Notes: generated from the letters alone by a model not told the origin. Counted from the stretch's first letter, positions 44,941 through 54,318 are shown. The stretch: DNA of 64,000 nucleotides from Antarcticirhabdus aurantiaca (GCF_009765365.1 NZ_VTOM01000001.1:248001-312000), one strand, 5' to 3'. Numbers and translations are program-made.

Positions 44941-45972
44941 ATGAAGTCCATCGTCATCCACGGGCCGAAGGACCTGCGCGTCGAGGAGGGGCAAGCGGGC
45001 GAGCCCGGCCCCGGCGAAGTGCGCCTTCGCCTCGCCATCGGCGGCGTCTGCGGCAGCGACCTCCACTACTACAATCACGGCGGCTTCGGCGCGGTCCGGC
45101 TGAAGGAGCCGATGATCCTCGGCCACGAGGTCTCAGGGCATGTCGAGGCGCTCGGCGCCGGCGTGTCGGGCCTCGTCGTCGGCCAGCTCGTCGCCGTCTC
45201 GCCCTCGCGCCCCTGCGGGCACTGCCGCTACTGCGCCGAAGGCCTTCGCAACCACTGCCTGAACATGCGCTTCTACGGCAGCGCCATGCCCTTTCCGCAC
45301 ATCCAGGGCGCCTTCCGCGAGGTGCTGGTGGCCGATGCCGCGCAGTGCGTGCCGGCTGACGGGCTGACGCCGGGCGAGGCGGCGGTGGCCGAGCCGCTGG
45401 CGGTCTGCCTCCACGCCGCGCGCCGAGCCGGCGACCTCATGGGCAAGCGCGTCCTCGTGACCGGCTGCGGACCGATCGGCACCCTCGCGATCATCGCGGC
45501 GCGCCGGGCGGGCGCGGCCGAGATCGTCGCCACCGACCTGTCCGCCTTCACGCTGGACATGGCGCGGCGGGTCGGCGCCGACCGGGCGCTCAACACCCGC
45601 GACGAGCCGGACGCGCTGGCGCCCTACGCCGCCGACAAGGGCACCTTCGACGTCCTCTTCGAATGCTCCGGCTCGGCGGCCGCGCTCGCCGGCGCCATTC
45701 CCGTCCTGCGTCCCCGCGCGGTGGTCATGCAGCTTGGCCTGGGCGGCGACATGACGATCCCGATGACCGCGGTCACGGCCAAGGAGCTGGACCTGCGCGG
45801 CTCCTTCCGCTTCCACGAGGAATACGCGACCGGCGTCGAGCTGATGAGGAAGCGCCTCGTCGACGTTTCGCCGCTGATCACCCACACGCTGCCCCTGGCC
45901 GAAGCCGAGAGCGCCTTCCACCTCGCCAACGACCGGACCTCCGCGATGAAGGTCCAGATCGCCTTCGCCTGA
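44941..45972 (+). CDS. idnD: L-idonate 5-dehydrogenase-like zinc alcohol dehydrogenase
   Basis: A 343-residue medium-chain dehydrogenase. Catalytic zinc ligands are in GVCGSDLHYYNHGG near residue 38 and GHEVSG near 63. The structural zinc Cys are in PCGHCRYCAEGLRNHC near 92-107. The Rossmann motif GCGPIGTLAIIAA is near 175. SDLHYYNHGGFG is typical of L-idonate 5-dehydrogenase (IdnD). It oxidises L-idonate to 5-keto-gluconate, which IdnO and GntK then process. The ATG at 44941 has a GAAGG site. A TTG at 44926 overlaps the preceding stop. Confidence 0.88.
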   Translation: MKSIVIHGPKDLRVEEGQAGEPGPGEVRLRLAIGGVCGSDLHYYNHGGFGAVRLKEPMILGHEVSGHVEALGAGVSGLVVGQLVAVSPSRPCGHCRYCAEGLRNHCLNMRFYGSAMPFPHIQGAFREVLVADAAQCVPADGLTPGEAAVAEPLAVCLHAARRAGDLMGKRVLVTGCGPIGTLAIIAARRAGAAEIVATDLSAFTLDMARRVGADRALNTRDEPDALAPYAADKGTFDVLFECSGSAAALAGAIPVLRPRAVVMQLGLGGDMTIPMTAVTAKELDLRGSFRFHEEYATGVELMRKRLVDVSPLITHTLPLAEAESAFHLANDRTSAMKVQIAFA

Positions 45973-46230
45973 AGCATCGCACCGGCCGGTCACCGACCCG
46001 AAGCGCGTGGATGGGGGAGGCGGAAATGCCGGCCCCCGTCTTCGGGGATCGCGCCCGCCGGGTGGCGATGCGGCCCCCGCGCGGGCCCGTCAGCGGCCGG
46101 GCCCGCGGGCGCGCGGTCCGACAACCGCAAGGCGACCAACCATGGCGCGACCACCCATCTACGATGGGGATGGCGGGTGATGGAGGGGCGCGATCGGTCT
46201 ATGCTGGCCTCGCCTTGATGAGGATCGACC

Positions 46231-46452
46231 ATGGCCGAGCGCGCGCACGCCACAGACGAGGTGAGGCCCGGCGGCGGCGAGCGCCTGCTGCGGCTTCGCG
46301 AGGTTCAGCAGAAGCTCGGCATCAGCCGCGGGGCCGTCTACGACCGCATGGCGAACGGCACGCTCCCCCGGCCCCTGCAGGTCGGACCCGGCACCGTCCG
46401 GTGGCGCGAGTCGGAAATCGACGCCTGGATCGAAAGCCTTCCCAGAGCCTGA
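46231..46452 (+). CDS. AlpA-like helix-turn-helix protein
   Basis: A 73-residue protein of the AlpA/excisionase-like MerR-type HTH family. LLRLREVQQKLGISRGAVYDRMANGTLPRPLQVGPGTVRWRESEIDAWI covers the whole domain, including the conserved PxPxxxGxxxxxWxxxEIDxW end (here RPLQVGPGTVRWRESEIDAW in pieces). AlpA proteins regulate prophage or integrative element genes or act as small activators. No integrase is nearby, so it may be a relic or a domesticated regulator. Confidence 0.78.
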   Translation: MAERAHATDEVRPGGGERLLRLREVQQKLGISRGAVYDRMANGTLPRPLQVGPGTVRWRESEIDAWIESLPRA

Positions 46453-47018
46453 ACGGCTGGCGCGAGGCGAGGGGCCCGCGCACCCAGCCCCGACGCCTGC
46501 AAGACGCGGCCCTCCGCGCAACCGGGCGCAGGTGGATGCGCCGGTCGTGGATCGCCGCATCGTTGCGCCGGAACCTCACCTCCTGTGAAACGACGATCGG
46601 CCGGATGTCGTTCGGCGCCCAAGCATCTGGAAAGCATCCCTTGATTGTGGGACGGCTCGCTCGGCGAGAAGTCATCGATCCCGATCGACGAAACTGTCGC
46701 GAAGCTGGACAAAGCCGCTCGTTCCGGTGCCGGAATGCAACATGTTGGACGGCTCTGGAATCCCTTGGCAGCTTGCGGAGTTGATCCAGATTAATCTCAC
46801 TTGCCGCCGTAGAGTGATCACTGTATGGAACTGGCAGTCGGGGAAGGAGACAGTTCACCAGCCCGAGTACCGTAGCCGGGACACGCTCTGCGTGTTCGGG
46901 AAGGCTGGTTGCTGACGTCTTTTCCTGCTCGGCAGGCCTCGGGCCTGCGCTGCAGAATTGGGGAGGGGAGACCCGACCCTTTGGGGCGCCTCGGCGCCTG
47001 TCTCACGTGGAGAGAAAC
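46453..47018. other. Long leader/promoter region of the S-layer candidate gene
   Basis: 566 bases with no supported gene. Composition drops in GC around 46700-46830 (TTGATCCAGATTAATCTCAC), a likely promoter zone. Stable hairpins follow in the presumed 5' UTR: GCAGGCC-TCG-GGCCTGC at 46932-46948, and a GGCGCC pair near 46984-46998. A purine-rich GGAGAG lies just before the GTG at 47019. Long structured leaders are typical of very stable, abundant surface-protein mRNAs. Confidence 0.5.
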
Positions 47019-49346
47019 GTGGCTACGATCGACGATATCCGTCTAGCATTTCAGAACATCCTGCAGCGCTCCGGCACTGAGGTCTCCGACGCCGAGCTCA
47101 ACTCGTACGTCTCGGCCGTCAACTCGGGCGCCCTGACGCTGGCCCAGGCCCGCGCCGCCCTGATCAACTCGCCGGAAGGCCAGGACGTCCAGGACGTCGT
47201 CCGCCTGTACCAGGTGGTCTTCGGCCGCGTTCCGGACCAGGCCGGCCTGAACTTCCAGGTCGACGCGCTCCGCGGCCCGGCCAACGAGCAGAACATCGCC
47301 GAAGGCTTCGCCGCCTCGCCGGAGTTCGCCGCCCGCTTCGGTGGTAACACCGTCAACACGGCCTTCATCAACGCCGTCTACCAGCAGGTCCTCGGCCGCG
47401 CTCCAGCCGCCTCGGAAGTTGACTTCTACCTCAACTCCGGCTTCTCGGCCGCCCGCATCGCGCTGGCCTTCTCCGAGGCTCCCGAGTTCCGTCGCAGCGT
47501 TGACACTGCGGTGTCGAACTTCCTCGACGCTGCTGGCCAGGGCACCGCGACCTACACCGGCTCGCTCGGTGGCGCGACCAACCCCGGCGCGACCTTCGCC
47601 TTCACTGCGGGTATCGATGCGCTTTCGGGCACTGCTGGCAATGACACGTTCGTCGGCGACTATGCTGTGACCAATCAGGTCACTGCTGCCGACTCGGTTA
47701 ATGGCGGCGCTGGCGTCGACACGCTGAACCTGTTCGGTGCCACTGGTACCGCGACACTCCCGCAGCTTTCTGGCGTTGAAGTCGTCAACTTCACGGCACC
47801 GGCTGGTGACGTAACGGCCAATGTTGCTTCGATCACCGATGTGACGACAGTTGGCCTGACGAACACGGCAACTGCCGCTGGCACCTTTACGGTCAACGCC
47901 ACGCAGGGCGCTTCTTTCTCGGGCGTCACTGGCGGTAAGACCCACACCGTCACCACCACCGCGACCGACACGGCCGTGACGGTAAACGTTGCAGCCAGCA
48001 CGCTCGGCACGCTGAACGTCGATGGCGCGGCTCTGACGACGATCGACCTGAACGCGACCGGCACTGGCGCTTCCACGATCGGCACTCTCGCCTCGACCGG
48101 CACGGAGACCACGGTAACCGTTTCGGGCACGCAGAAGCTCACGGTCACGAACGCGCTTGCCGACTCGGTCAAGACGGTCAACGCCGCCGCCAATTCCGGT
48201 GGCGTTACGTTCACCGTCGGCACCAGCGATGCCTCCGTCACGGGCGGCTCGGGTAACGACCGCTTCGTGTTTGGTACCACGCTCACCACGGCTGACACGG
48301 TTGTCGGCGGTGCGGGCACGGACACCATCGCGGTTGCGGGCGCTGATTACTCGACGGTCGTCGCGAACGGCACCCTTGCTGCCCTGAACAGCAAGGTCAC
48401 CGGCTTCGAGGTCCTCGAGTTCACCGGTGCTACTGCCACCACGATCAGCGGCACGACGTTCACGAACACGGAGATCACCAAGCTCCTGTTCAACACGACG
48501 GCTGCCGATACCATCAACTCGGCCGGTTCGACCCGCACGTACGCTTTCGGTGAGTTGAACACCGACGCTGCGACGATCAACACGGGTGCCGACGTCAAGT
48601 CGGTGAACGTTGCGCTCGAAGGCATCACTGGCAACGGCGGTGACGTCGGTGCGCTGACGGTGAACTTCACCAACAACACGGCGGCTCAGGTCGGTACGGG
48701 CACGATCAACATCGCGTCGACCGGCGTCAATGACGCTGCCAATCCGAACACCATCACGTCGATCACCGGTCAGAGCAATACCGGGGCGCTCACCACGACT
48801 TCGGTCGTCGTAACGGGCTCGCATGACCTCACGGTCGGTAGCGTCGGTACTGCCGCAAACGTCAACGCTTCGGCCTTCACCGGCAAGCTGGTCATCACCG
48901 GCTCGGCGGCGCAGGACATCATCGTTGGCGGCGCGGGTGCCGACACGATCAACGCGACGGCTGGCGCCGACACTTACGCCGGTGGCGCTGGTGTTGACAC
49001 GTTCAAGTTCACTGCCCTTGGCCAGGCGAGCGCGAACAATCTCACCACCATCGCGGACTTCACATCGGGTACTGACAAGCTCGACGTGTCGGGTCTCTCG
49101 ACCGCTGCTGGTACCTTCAACGCTACGGCGGTAAACGTCGCTGCTGCTCCGGACTTCGCGGGTGCTCTCAACCTCGCCGCTGCTGGCAACGGTGGTGCCG
49201 CCGGCGTGACCACGTACTTCCAGTTCGGTGGCAACACCTTCGTGGTGGTCGACAATGGCGCTGGTGCCGCGTTCGATAGCACGACCGACGCCGTGATCAA
49301 GCTGACGGGTGTTGTCACGCTGACCGCAACCGACGTCATCGCCTAA
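47019..49346 (+). CDS. DUF4214 and RTX-like repeat surface protein, S-layer candidate (RsaA-like)
   Basis: About 775 residues, rich in Thr, Ala, Gly, Val and Asn, with no Cys. Residues 1-150 carry DUF4214-type repeats (LYQVVFGRVPDQAGLNFQVD, VYQQVLGRAPAASEVDFYL). The middle is a long Thr/Ala beta-solenoid with calcium-loop motifs GGAGVDTLNL, GGSGNDRFVF, GGAGTDTIAV and GGAGADTI. The last 60 residues, with YFQFGGNTFVVVDNGAGAAF and DAVIKLTGVVTL, resemble the secretion signal of Caulobacter RsaA. Type I export without a signal peptide is expected. GTG at 47019 is preferred over 47007. Codon use is unlike neighbours. Confidence 0.82.
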   Translation: MATIDDIRLAFQNILQRSGTEVSDAELNSYVSAVNSGALTLAQARAALINSPEGQDVQDVVRLYQVVFGRVPDQAGLNFQVDALRGPANEQNIAEGFAASPEFAARFGGNTVNTAFINAVYQQVLGRAPAASEVDFYLNSGFSAARIALAFSEAPEFRRSVDTAVSNFLDAAGQGTATYTGSLGGATNPGATFAFTAGIDALSGTAGNDTFVGDYAVTNQVTAADSVNGGAGVDTLNLFGATGTATLPQLSGVEVVNFTAPAGDVTANVASITDVTTVGLTNTATAAGTFTVNATQGASFSGVTGGKTHTVTTTATDTAVTVNVAASTLGTLNVDGAALTTIDLNATGTGASTIGTLASTGTETTVTVSGTQKLTVTNALADSVKTVNAAANSGGVTFTVGTSDASVTGGSGNDRFVFGTTLTTADTVVGGAGTDTIAVAGADYSTVVANGTLAALNSKVTGFEVLEFTGATATTISGTTFTNTEITKLLFNTTAADTINSAGSTRTYAFGELNTDAATINTGADVKSVNVALEGITGNGGDVGALTVNFTNNTAAQVGTGTINIASTGVNDAANPNTITSITGQSNTGALTTTSVVVTGSHDLTVGSVGTAANVNASAFTGKLVITGSAAQDIIVGGAGADTINATAGADTYAGGAGVDTFKFTALGQASANNLTTIADFTSGTDKLDVSGLSTAAGTFNATAVNVAAAPDFAGALNLAAAGNGGAAGVTTYFQFGGNTFVVVDNGAGAAFDSTTDAVIKLTGVVTLTATDVIA

Positions 49347-49390
49347 GCAGGAAGAACGGGGCCAGCTTGGGTCGGCCCCGATCAGACAGG

Positions 49391-49423
49391 CGGCGGGAGA
49401 TCGAAAGGTCTCCCGCCGTTTTT
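49391..49423 (+). terminator. Strong intrinsic terminator of the S-layer candidate gene
   Basis: CGGCGGGAGA and TCTCCCGCCG form a perfect 10-base stem with an 8-base loop followed by TTTTT. A second hairpin, GGGGCC/GGCCCC, precedes it at 49358-49379. Confidence 0.9.
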
Positions 49424-49553
49424 GCTTTTAGAACACTGCATCGCGCCGGAAGCCGGCCTGACGATTGCCGCTTGAGCGCCGCCTTGCTAGTCAAAACTCC
49501 TGACGGTCCCGGCGACCTCGGCCGTTCCCCCTTCCAACAACAAGAGAGTGAGC

Positions 49554-51104
49554 ATGGCCCTAGCAACGGATTGGACGCAGGGCTACGTCGCCGATCTCGG
49601 CTACACCCATGGCTTCTATCGCGAGTTGACGCCGACAATGCTGTCCTTCGTCGCTCTCGCTGCCGGGCAGGCCTCCCTCGATGCAACTACGCCGTTCCGC
49701 TTCTGCGAACTGGGATGCGGGCAGGGCGTATCGATGAACGTCCTCGCTGCGGCCAACCCGCATGCTGAGTTCTATGCTACCGACTTCAACCCCAGCCAGG
49801 TCGCGGGAGCGCGTGCGCTCGCCGCTGAGGCTGGACTCACCAATCTCAGCTTCTTCGACACGCCCTTCGCCGCCTTTGCTAACGAACCCGGCCTGCCCGT
49901 CGAGTTCGACGTCATCGCCCTCCATGGCATCTATTCTTGGGTGGGCGCGGAGAATCGACAGGCCATCGTCGATTTCATCGCCCGCAAGCTGAAGGTCGGT
50001 GGTCTTGTCTACGTGTCCTATAACGCGCTGCCCGGCTGGTCGGGATCGGCCCCGCTCCGCCAACTGATGTATCTCCACGGCAAGGCTACTGGCGGCCCAA
50101 CCGGTGGCCGCCTCGAACCCGCGCTCGCCTTCGCCGAGCGGCTGATCAACGCCAATGCTGCCTTCTTCCGCGTCAATCCCGGCCTCAAAGAGCGCTTCGA
50201 GCGCCTCAAGGGGCAGCCGCGCAATTACCTTGCACACGAGTATTTCAACGACGCCTGGTCGCTGTTCTATCACTCAGACGTTGCGGCAGACCTTTCCGCA
50301 GCCAAGCTGACCTTTCTCGGCTCCGCCGCGCTGCTTGAAGGCGTCGATGGCATCAACCTGACGGAGGAGCAGCGCACGATCCTGGCCGAAACGCAGGACC
50401 CCACCCAGCGCGAGGTGCTGAAGGACTATATGTTCAATCAGCAGTTCCGCCGCGACGTCTTCGTCAAGGGACCGCTGCCGGTGCCACCGCGGATCGCCCG
50501 CGAGGCTTGGCTTGCCCAGCGCTTCGCCCTCTCGACACCTCGTCCGGATGTGACGCTGACCGTGAGAGGAGCGCTAGGCGACGCTAACCTGCAAGCGGAC
50601 GTTTACAACCCGATCATCGAGGCGCTGGCGGACGGGCCAAAGACGCTCCAGGCCCTCGTCGCGGACAAGGCGATTGACGCCCTTGGCTCGGCCCGGATCA
50701 TCGAGGCGCTGACCGTCCTCATCGGGGCCGGTCACGTCCAGCCCTGCCTGCCGACCAAGGACGAGGGCAAGCGCGCCAAGTCGACCCGCGCCTTCAACGC
50801 TGCCGTCTGCGAGCGAGCTCGAGACAATGCGGATCTCTCCTATCTTGCATCGCCGGTGACTGGCGGCGGCATCACCGTCGATCGCATTCAGCAGCTCTTC
50901 CTCCTGGCGATCTCGCAGAACGCCAAGCAACCTGACGACTGGGCGAAGTTTGCCTGGACGGCGCTGTCCACCGCCGGTCAGCGGATGGTGAAGGACGGAA
51001 AGACGCTCGCCACGCCCGAAGAGAACGTCGCCGAGCTGGCCGCCCGCGCCTCCACCTTCGCCGAGAAGACCCTGCCGGTGCTCAAAAGCCTCCAGGTGGC
51101 CTGA
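49554..51104 (+). CDS. Class I SAM-dependent methyltransferase with regulatory domain (protein lysine methyltransferase-like)
   Basis: A 516-residue protein. Motif I is FCELGCGQGVSMNVLAAANP near residues 47-66, motif II FYATDFNPSQ near 70, and VIALHGIYSWVGAENRQAIV near 120 follows. VYVSYNALPGWS and a central methyltransferase regulatory domain (about 210-300, FYHSDVAAD) match the family of Rickettsia outer membrane protein lysine methyltransferases (PKMT1/2). The C-terminal 200 residues are helical. Its place directly after an S-layer candidate suggests it methylates lysines of that protein (inference). The ATG at 49554 is used. A GTG at 49548 is in frame. Confidence 0.82.
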   Translation: MALATDWTQGYVADLGYTHGFYRELTPTMLSFVALAAGQASLDATTPFRFCELGCGQGVSMNVLAAANPHAEFYATDFNPSQVAGARALAAEAGLTNLSFFDTPFAAFANEPGLPVEFDVIALHGIYSWVGAENRQAIVDFIARKLKVGGLVYVSYNALPGWSGSAPLRQLMYLHGKATGGPTGGRLEPALAFAERLINANAAFFRVNPGLKERFERLKGQPRNYLAHEYFNDAWSLFYHSDVAADLSAAKLTFLGSAALLEGVDGINLTEEQRTILAETQDPTQREVLKDYMFNQQFRRDVFVKGPLPVPPRIAREAWLAQRFALSTPRPDVTLTVRGALGDANLQADVYNPIIEALADGPKTLQALVADKAIDALGSARIIEALTVLIGAGHVQPCLPTKDEGKRAKSTRAFNAAVCERARDNADLSYLASPVTGGGITVDRIQQLFLLAISQNAKQPDDWAKFAWTALSTAGQRMVKDGKTLATPEENVAELAARASTFAEKTLPVLKSLQVA

Positions 51105-51163
51105 GCGCCGCCGCGGCGCCCGTCCCTGCGGGCAGCGTCGCCGCGCTCGGCGGCGGCGCGCTC
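51103..51163. terminator. GC-rich hairpin between convergent methyltransferase genes
   Basis: GCGCCG-CCG-CGGCGC at 51105-51119 lies within a larger fold in which GAGCGCCGCCG (51103) can pair with CGGCGGCGCGCTC near 51151-51163. No U tract. It spans the whole 57-base gap between two convergent genes. Confidence 0.35.
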
Positions 51164-52187
51164 AGCCGAGCTGCCGGTTGCGGTAGAGGTGGACGCCGTC
51201 CACCCGGACCATCGGGCGGCCGTCCTGGATGCTGGTGAGGGCAGGGCGGTCCATCTCCACGGCCCATCCCGCATCCTGCAGGAACTGCATGAGGCGCCCC
51301 TCGATCGCGCGCGAATGGGTGCCGATCAGCAGCCGCTTCACGAAGCGCTGGATCTCACCGAAGTTCTGCTCGACGAAGTCGACCTCGCCGCCCTGGATGT
51401 CGACGTGCAGGAGGTCGATCGGCTTGCCCCTGCACAGATCCGTCAGCGGGACCGCCGGCAGAATGTCGTGGCTCTTGGTTTCCCCGGCCGCGCGGATCTG
51501 GTCGTCGGTCGGATTGAAGATCGGCGCCGTGTCCCAGAACTCGGCGGGTCTGTCGATGTTGGGGAACAGGGCCTGCCCGTTGTAGGGCGCGGCGACGCCG
51601 CGGGTCAGCTGGAAGTCGCCCGGTCCGAAGCCGTTGATCGCCATGGTGGCGAAGGCGGTCGAGAGATGCTGCCCGTCGGCCTCGATGCCGATCAGATCCA
51701 CGCTCAGACCCCGGTCCCGGGCGGCGGAACCGAGATTGACGAGCCAGCAGGCCCAGCCGCATCCGAGCTCCACCATCCGGAAGACGCCCTGCGCCTCGTC
51801 GACCGCGAGCAGGGCCGCGCCCCACTCGGCGATGTCGGCGTGCCAGTTCGCCGGGATCGGCAGCGGCTCCACGACGCCGTGCGCGTCGGGCAGGATGCCG
51901 CCGAACATGTCGGGATCGACGCGAACGCCGAGGAAGTTCGTCAGGTAGGTCGGATGCGAGGACCGATCGGTCTTCTCGAACTTGCGGATTAGCGCGAGCG
52001 GATCGAAGGCGGCATCGTAATGCGCGAACGGGCTGAGGCGCCATTGACCGTGCTCGATCGAGATCTCCTGCTTGAGGCTCCTGATCTCGTCCTGCAGGGC
52101 GGCCTGGCGGTCGATCGCTTGAACCCGTTCATCCCACACCCGTTTCAGCCGGGGAATGCGCAGAGCGAGATCTTTGCCGATGGCCAT
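51162..52187 (-). CDS. FkbM family methyltransferase
   Basis: A 341-residue class I methyltransferase. MVELGCGWACWLVNLGSAARD near residue 138 is motif I, VDLIGIEADGQHL near 163 binds the SAM ribose, and IDLLHVDIQGGEVDFVEQN near 256 is the FkbM signature. An N-terminal coiled segment (QAALQDEIRSLKQEI) precedes it. FkbM proteins O-methylate sugars or polyketides, often in surface polysaccharide synthesis. It is convergent with the lysine methyltransferase-like gene, so two methyltransferases lie next to the surface protein. The acceptor is unknown. Confidence 0.82.
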   Translation of the reverse strand: MAIGKDLALRIPRLKRVWDERVQAIDRQAALQDEIRSLKQEISIEHGQWRLSPFAHYDAAFDPLALIRKFEKTDRSSHPTYLTNFLGVRVDPDMFGGILPDAHGVVEPLPIPANWHADIAEWGAALLAVDEAQGVFRMVELGCGWACWLVNLGSAARDRGLSVDLIGIEADGQHLSTAFATMAINGFGPGDFQLTRGVAAPYNGQALFPNIDRPAEFWDTAPIFNPTDDQIRAAGETKSHDILPAVPLTDLCRGKPIDLLHVDIQGGEVDFVEQNFGEIQRFVKRLLIGTHSRAIEGRLMQFLQDAGWAVEMDRPALTSIQDGRPMVRVDGVHLYRNRQLG

Positions 52188-52870
52188 TTGTGTCCTGATC
52201 GTCGGTCGCCGAAACCCGGCGAGGACGACGTCCGCCGGCCTTGCAGTGGCTGCTGATAGTCACCTTGCCTGCATAATCTGCGGTTGATCAAGTAACCTTC
52301 GGCCCCGTGCCGCCACCGGAATGCTGTCGCAGGCATCCGTCGCGCTTACCGGTTCGGCGTGGCTCGGCGATCGTCTCGACCCGCGGCCCGGAACGGATCC
52401 TTGCAGGCATTCGCGTGGCGCAGATTCGCGCCGTCGTCCCGATCGGCCGGCTCCGTTCGCACTGTCGCAGGGACGCGCGTCCGGAGGGTGTCCGCAGCCT
52501 GATGGTGACGGCGCGCCGCCTGCCTGACGACCCGACCGGCAGCTCGGTCACCACCCGGTGGTCGAAGGCAGTCCTTGCCCGGCACCGACCCATCGTCGGC
52601 CCCACACTGCCCGCCCGCTTGCGCCCGCACATCCCTGGCACGAAATCGTGATCCCGCCCGTCGGGCGGCCAAACGGCTGGCGACAAGGGCGTTCGGCACC
52701 GCGATCCATGTGCTTTTACGGGCACACCTGTCGCACAGCGGTGCGCGCACCCGTTGCACATTCCGAAACATCAGCCAGACTTATTTTCAACGAGAAATAG
52801 GCGGCAGCCGCGCAAGCAGCGGTTCGCCTCGACCTCGCGTTGAGTACGGCTCTTTCCCGAGGGATCACCT
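52188..52870. other. 683-base spacer without a supported gene
   Basis: Frames on both strands are open over parts of this stretch but encode Arg/Pro-rich sequences with no family resemblance. An AT-richer zone at 52754-52800 (TTGCAC and TTATTTTC) is the probable promoter region of the porin-like gene at 52871. Confidence 0.4.
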
Positions 52871-53725
52871 ATGACGCGCATCACGCTGGCTCTCCTCCTC
52901 GCAACCTCCTTCGCCGCCCCGACCTTCGCCGCCGACATGATCATGGTCGCCGACCCGGCGCCCGTGCCCGTCGATCTGGCGATGCCCGTGGGCTTCACGG
53001 GTCTCTACATCGGCGTCCAGGGCGGCGGCGCCTTCAATCCGGACGACCCGGACAACCTCCGGGTCAATCCGAGCTTCGGCCCGACCGTGCCCGCCGGCGG
53101 GGCTGCCGACGCCTTCGGCGACAGCTTCTCCTCCGAGTTCGACTCGAGCTTCATCGGCGGCGTTCACGTCGGCTACGATTATCAGATCGAGAACTTCGTG
53201 ATCGGCGCCGTGGCCGACATCAACGCGACCGACATCTCGATCAAGCAGAACGCGTTCTCCAACACGCCGGCCTTCTACACCGCCGAGCGCAGCCTCGACT
53301 ATCTGGCCACGGCCCGCCTCCGCGGCGGCGTGATGGTCACGGACCGCGCCCTGGCCTACGCGACGGGCGGCGTCGCCTACGGCGAGATCGACTACCGCTT
53401 CTCGACCGATTCGCCGGCCGTGAGCGGCAACGGCCGCTCGCTGGCGACAGCGCGCCCGGCATCGGTCTCCGAGGACGAGGACGAGTGGGGCTATACGGTC
53501 GGCGGCGGCCTCGAGGTCCTGCTGACGGACAACGTGTCCTTCGGCGCCGAGTACCTCTACACCAACCTTGGCAGCAGCAACTCCTCGACGCGCCTCGACG
53601 GCGGCCCGTTCGACGGCAGCGCGACCAATGGCGGCGGCACCACGGGCGAATTCACGGACTTCGAATCGGATGACGACTTCGACTTCCACACCGTGACGGC
53701 GAAGCTCTCCTACCGCTTCAACTGA
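52871..53725 (+). CDS. Outer membrane beta-barrel protein (Omp25/Omp31-like)
   Basis: A 284-residue porin-family protein. The signal peptide MTRITLALLLATSFAAPTFA is cleaved before ADM. GFTGLYIGVQGGGAFNPDD opens the barrel, and GGVHVGYDYQIENFVIGAVADI, RLRGGVMVTDRALAYATGGVAYGEI, and VGGGLEVLLTDNVSFGAEYLY follow the alternating pattern of the eight-stranded Omp25/31 family. It ends with the outer-membrane signature TAKLSYRFN (terminal aromatic Phe-Asn). Acidic loops (EDEDEW, ESDDDFD) face outside. It is monocistronic, with a good terminator behind it. Confidence 0.88.
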   Translation: MTRITLALLLATSFAAPTFAADMIMVADPAPVPVDLAMPVGFTGLYIGVQGGGAFNPDDPDNLRVNPSFGPTVPAGGAADAFGDSFSSEFDSSFIGGVHVGYDYQIENFVIGAVADINATDISIKQNAFSNTPAFYTAERSLDYLATARLRGGVMVTDRALAYATGGVAYGEIDYRFSTDSPAVSGNGRSLATARPASVSEDEDEWGYTVGGGLEVLLTDNVSFGAEYLYTNLGSSNSSTRLDGGPFDGSATNGGGTTGEFTDFESDDDFDFHTVTAKLSYRFN

Positions 53726-53756
53726 CCGGGGCTTCGATCGATCGAAGGCCAACCAT

Positions 53757-53791
53757 GCCCCGCCGGATTGCCGCCGGCGGGGCTCATTTTT
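53757..53791 (+). terminator. Intrinsic terminator after the Omp31-like gene
   Basis: GCCCCGCCGG and CCGGCGGGGC form a perfect 10-base stem with a 7-base loop, followed by TCATTTTTA. Confidence 0.88.
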
Positions 53792-54318
53792 ATCTCCCTA
53801 CTTCAAAGCCGCGATGGCGCAGACACGGCTGCGCCGCACGGTGCTGGATTTCCAATTGCGGGACCTCCTGCCGAGCTGCCGCTGGGATGCGCTGGCGACG
53901 CCCTGGACTCGAGAGATGGCTGGCACTCCGACGATTGTTCCGGAATGTCGAGGTGTTCCAAAGGTGTAGGACGTCGCAGCGTGATCCTGCGCGACTTCTG
54001 TCCTTTGTCGAACGCAGCGTCTGCGTCCGGCGTGGCGTGGTCGGGCACCTCGGGCTCGAAGAACCTGTGAGCGGCATGGGTCCGATACGCTCGGCATTGC
54101 GCCGTAGGGACTTGGTGACCGCAGGCGCCGAGATCCCGAACGTCTTCACGACCATGCGGCGCGCGTCCTCGTCGCCGATCGGTCGACCGCTCGCATCCGC
54201 GGGACGCAGGCAGGGTTCCACCGCCGATGCGATGTCTCTGCATCGCGGACCTCATCCGCGTGCCGAAGCGATCTCAACGCTGATTACTCAGCAATAACAG
54301 AAATTTGTCGGGGCTGGA
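53792..54318. other. Spacer with possible gene remnant next to tRNA-Ser
   Basis: No intact gene. On the minus strand around 54060-54190 a frame reads ASGRPIGDEDARRMVVKTFG then ISAPAVTKSLRR, which looks like a helix-turn-helix start, but it loses sense within 50 residues. It may be an eroded transposase or regulator lying at the 3' end of the tRNA gene. Confidence 0.3.

Noticed and set aside
46727-46915. 62-codon plus-strand frame in the surface-protein leader
   Set aside because: No ribosome site, no recognisable sequence, and it overlaps the presumed promoter and leader hairpins.
47043-48824. 593-codon minus-strand open frame antisense to the surface-protein gene
   Set aside because: Arg/Val/Gly-rich with no family resemblance. 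The plus strand carries clear repeat motifs, a ribosome site and a terminator.
47600-49000. Repeated short motifs that could suggest a CRISPR or tandem DNA array
   Set aside because: The repetition is at protein level (GGxGxD loops, Thr/Ala strands) in an intact frame, with no fixed-length DNA repeats or spacers.
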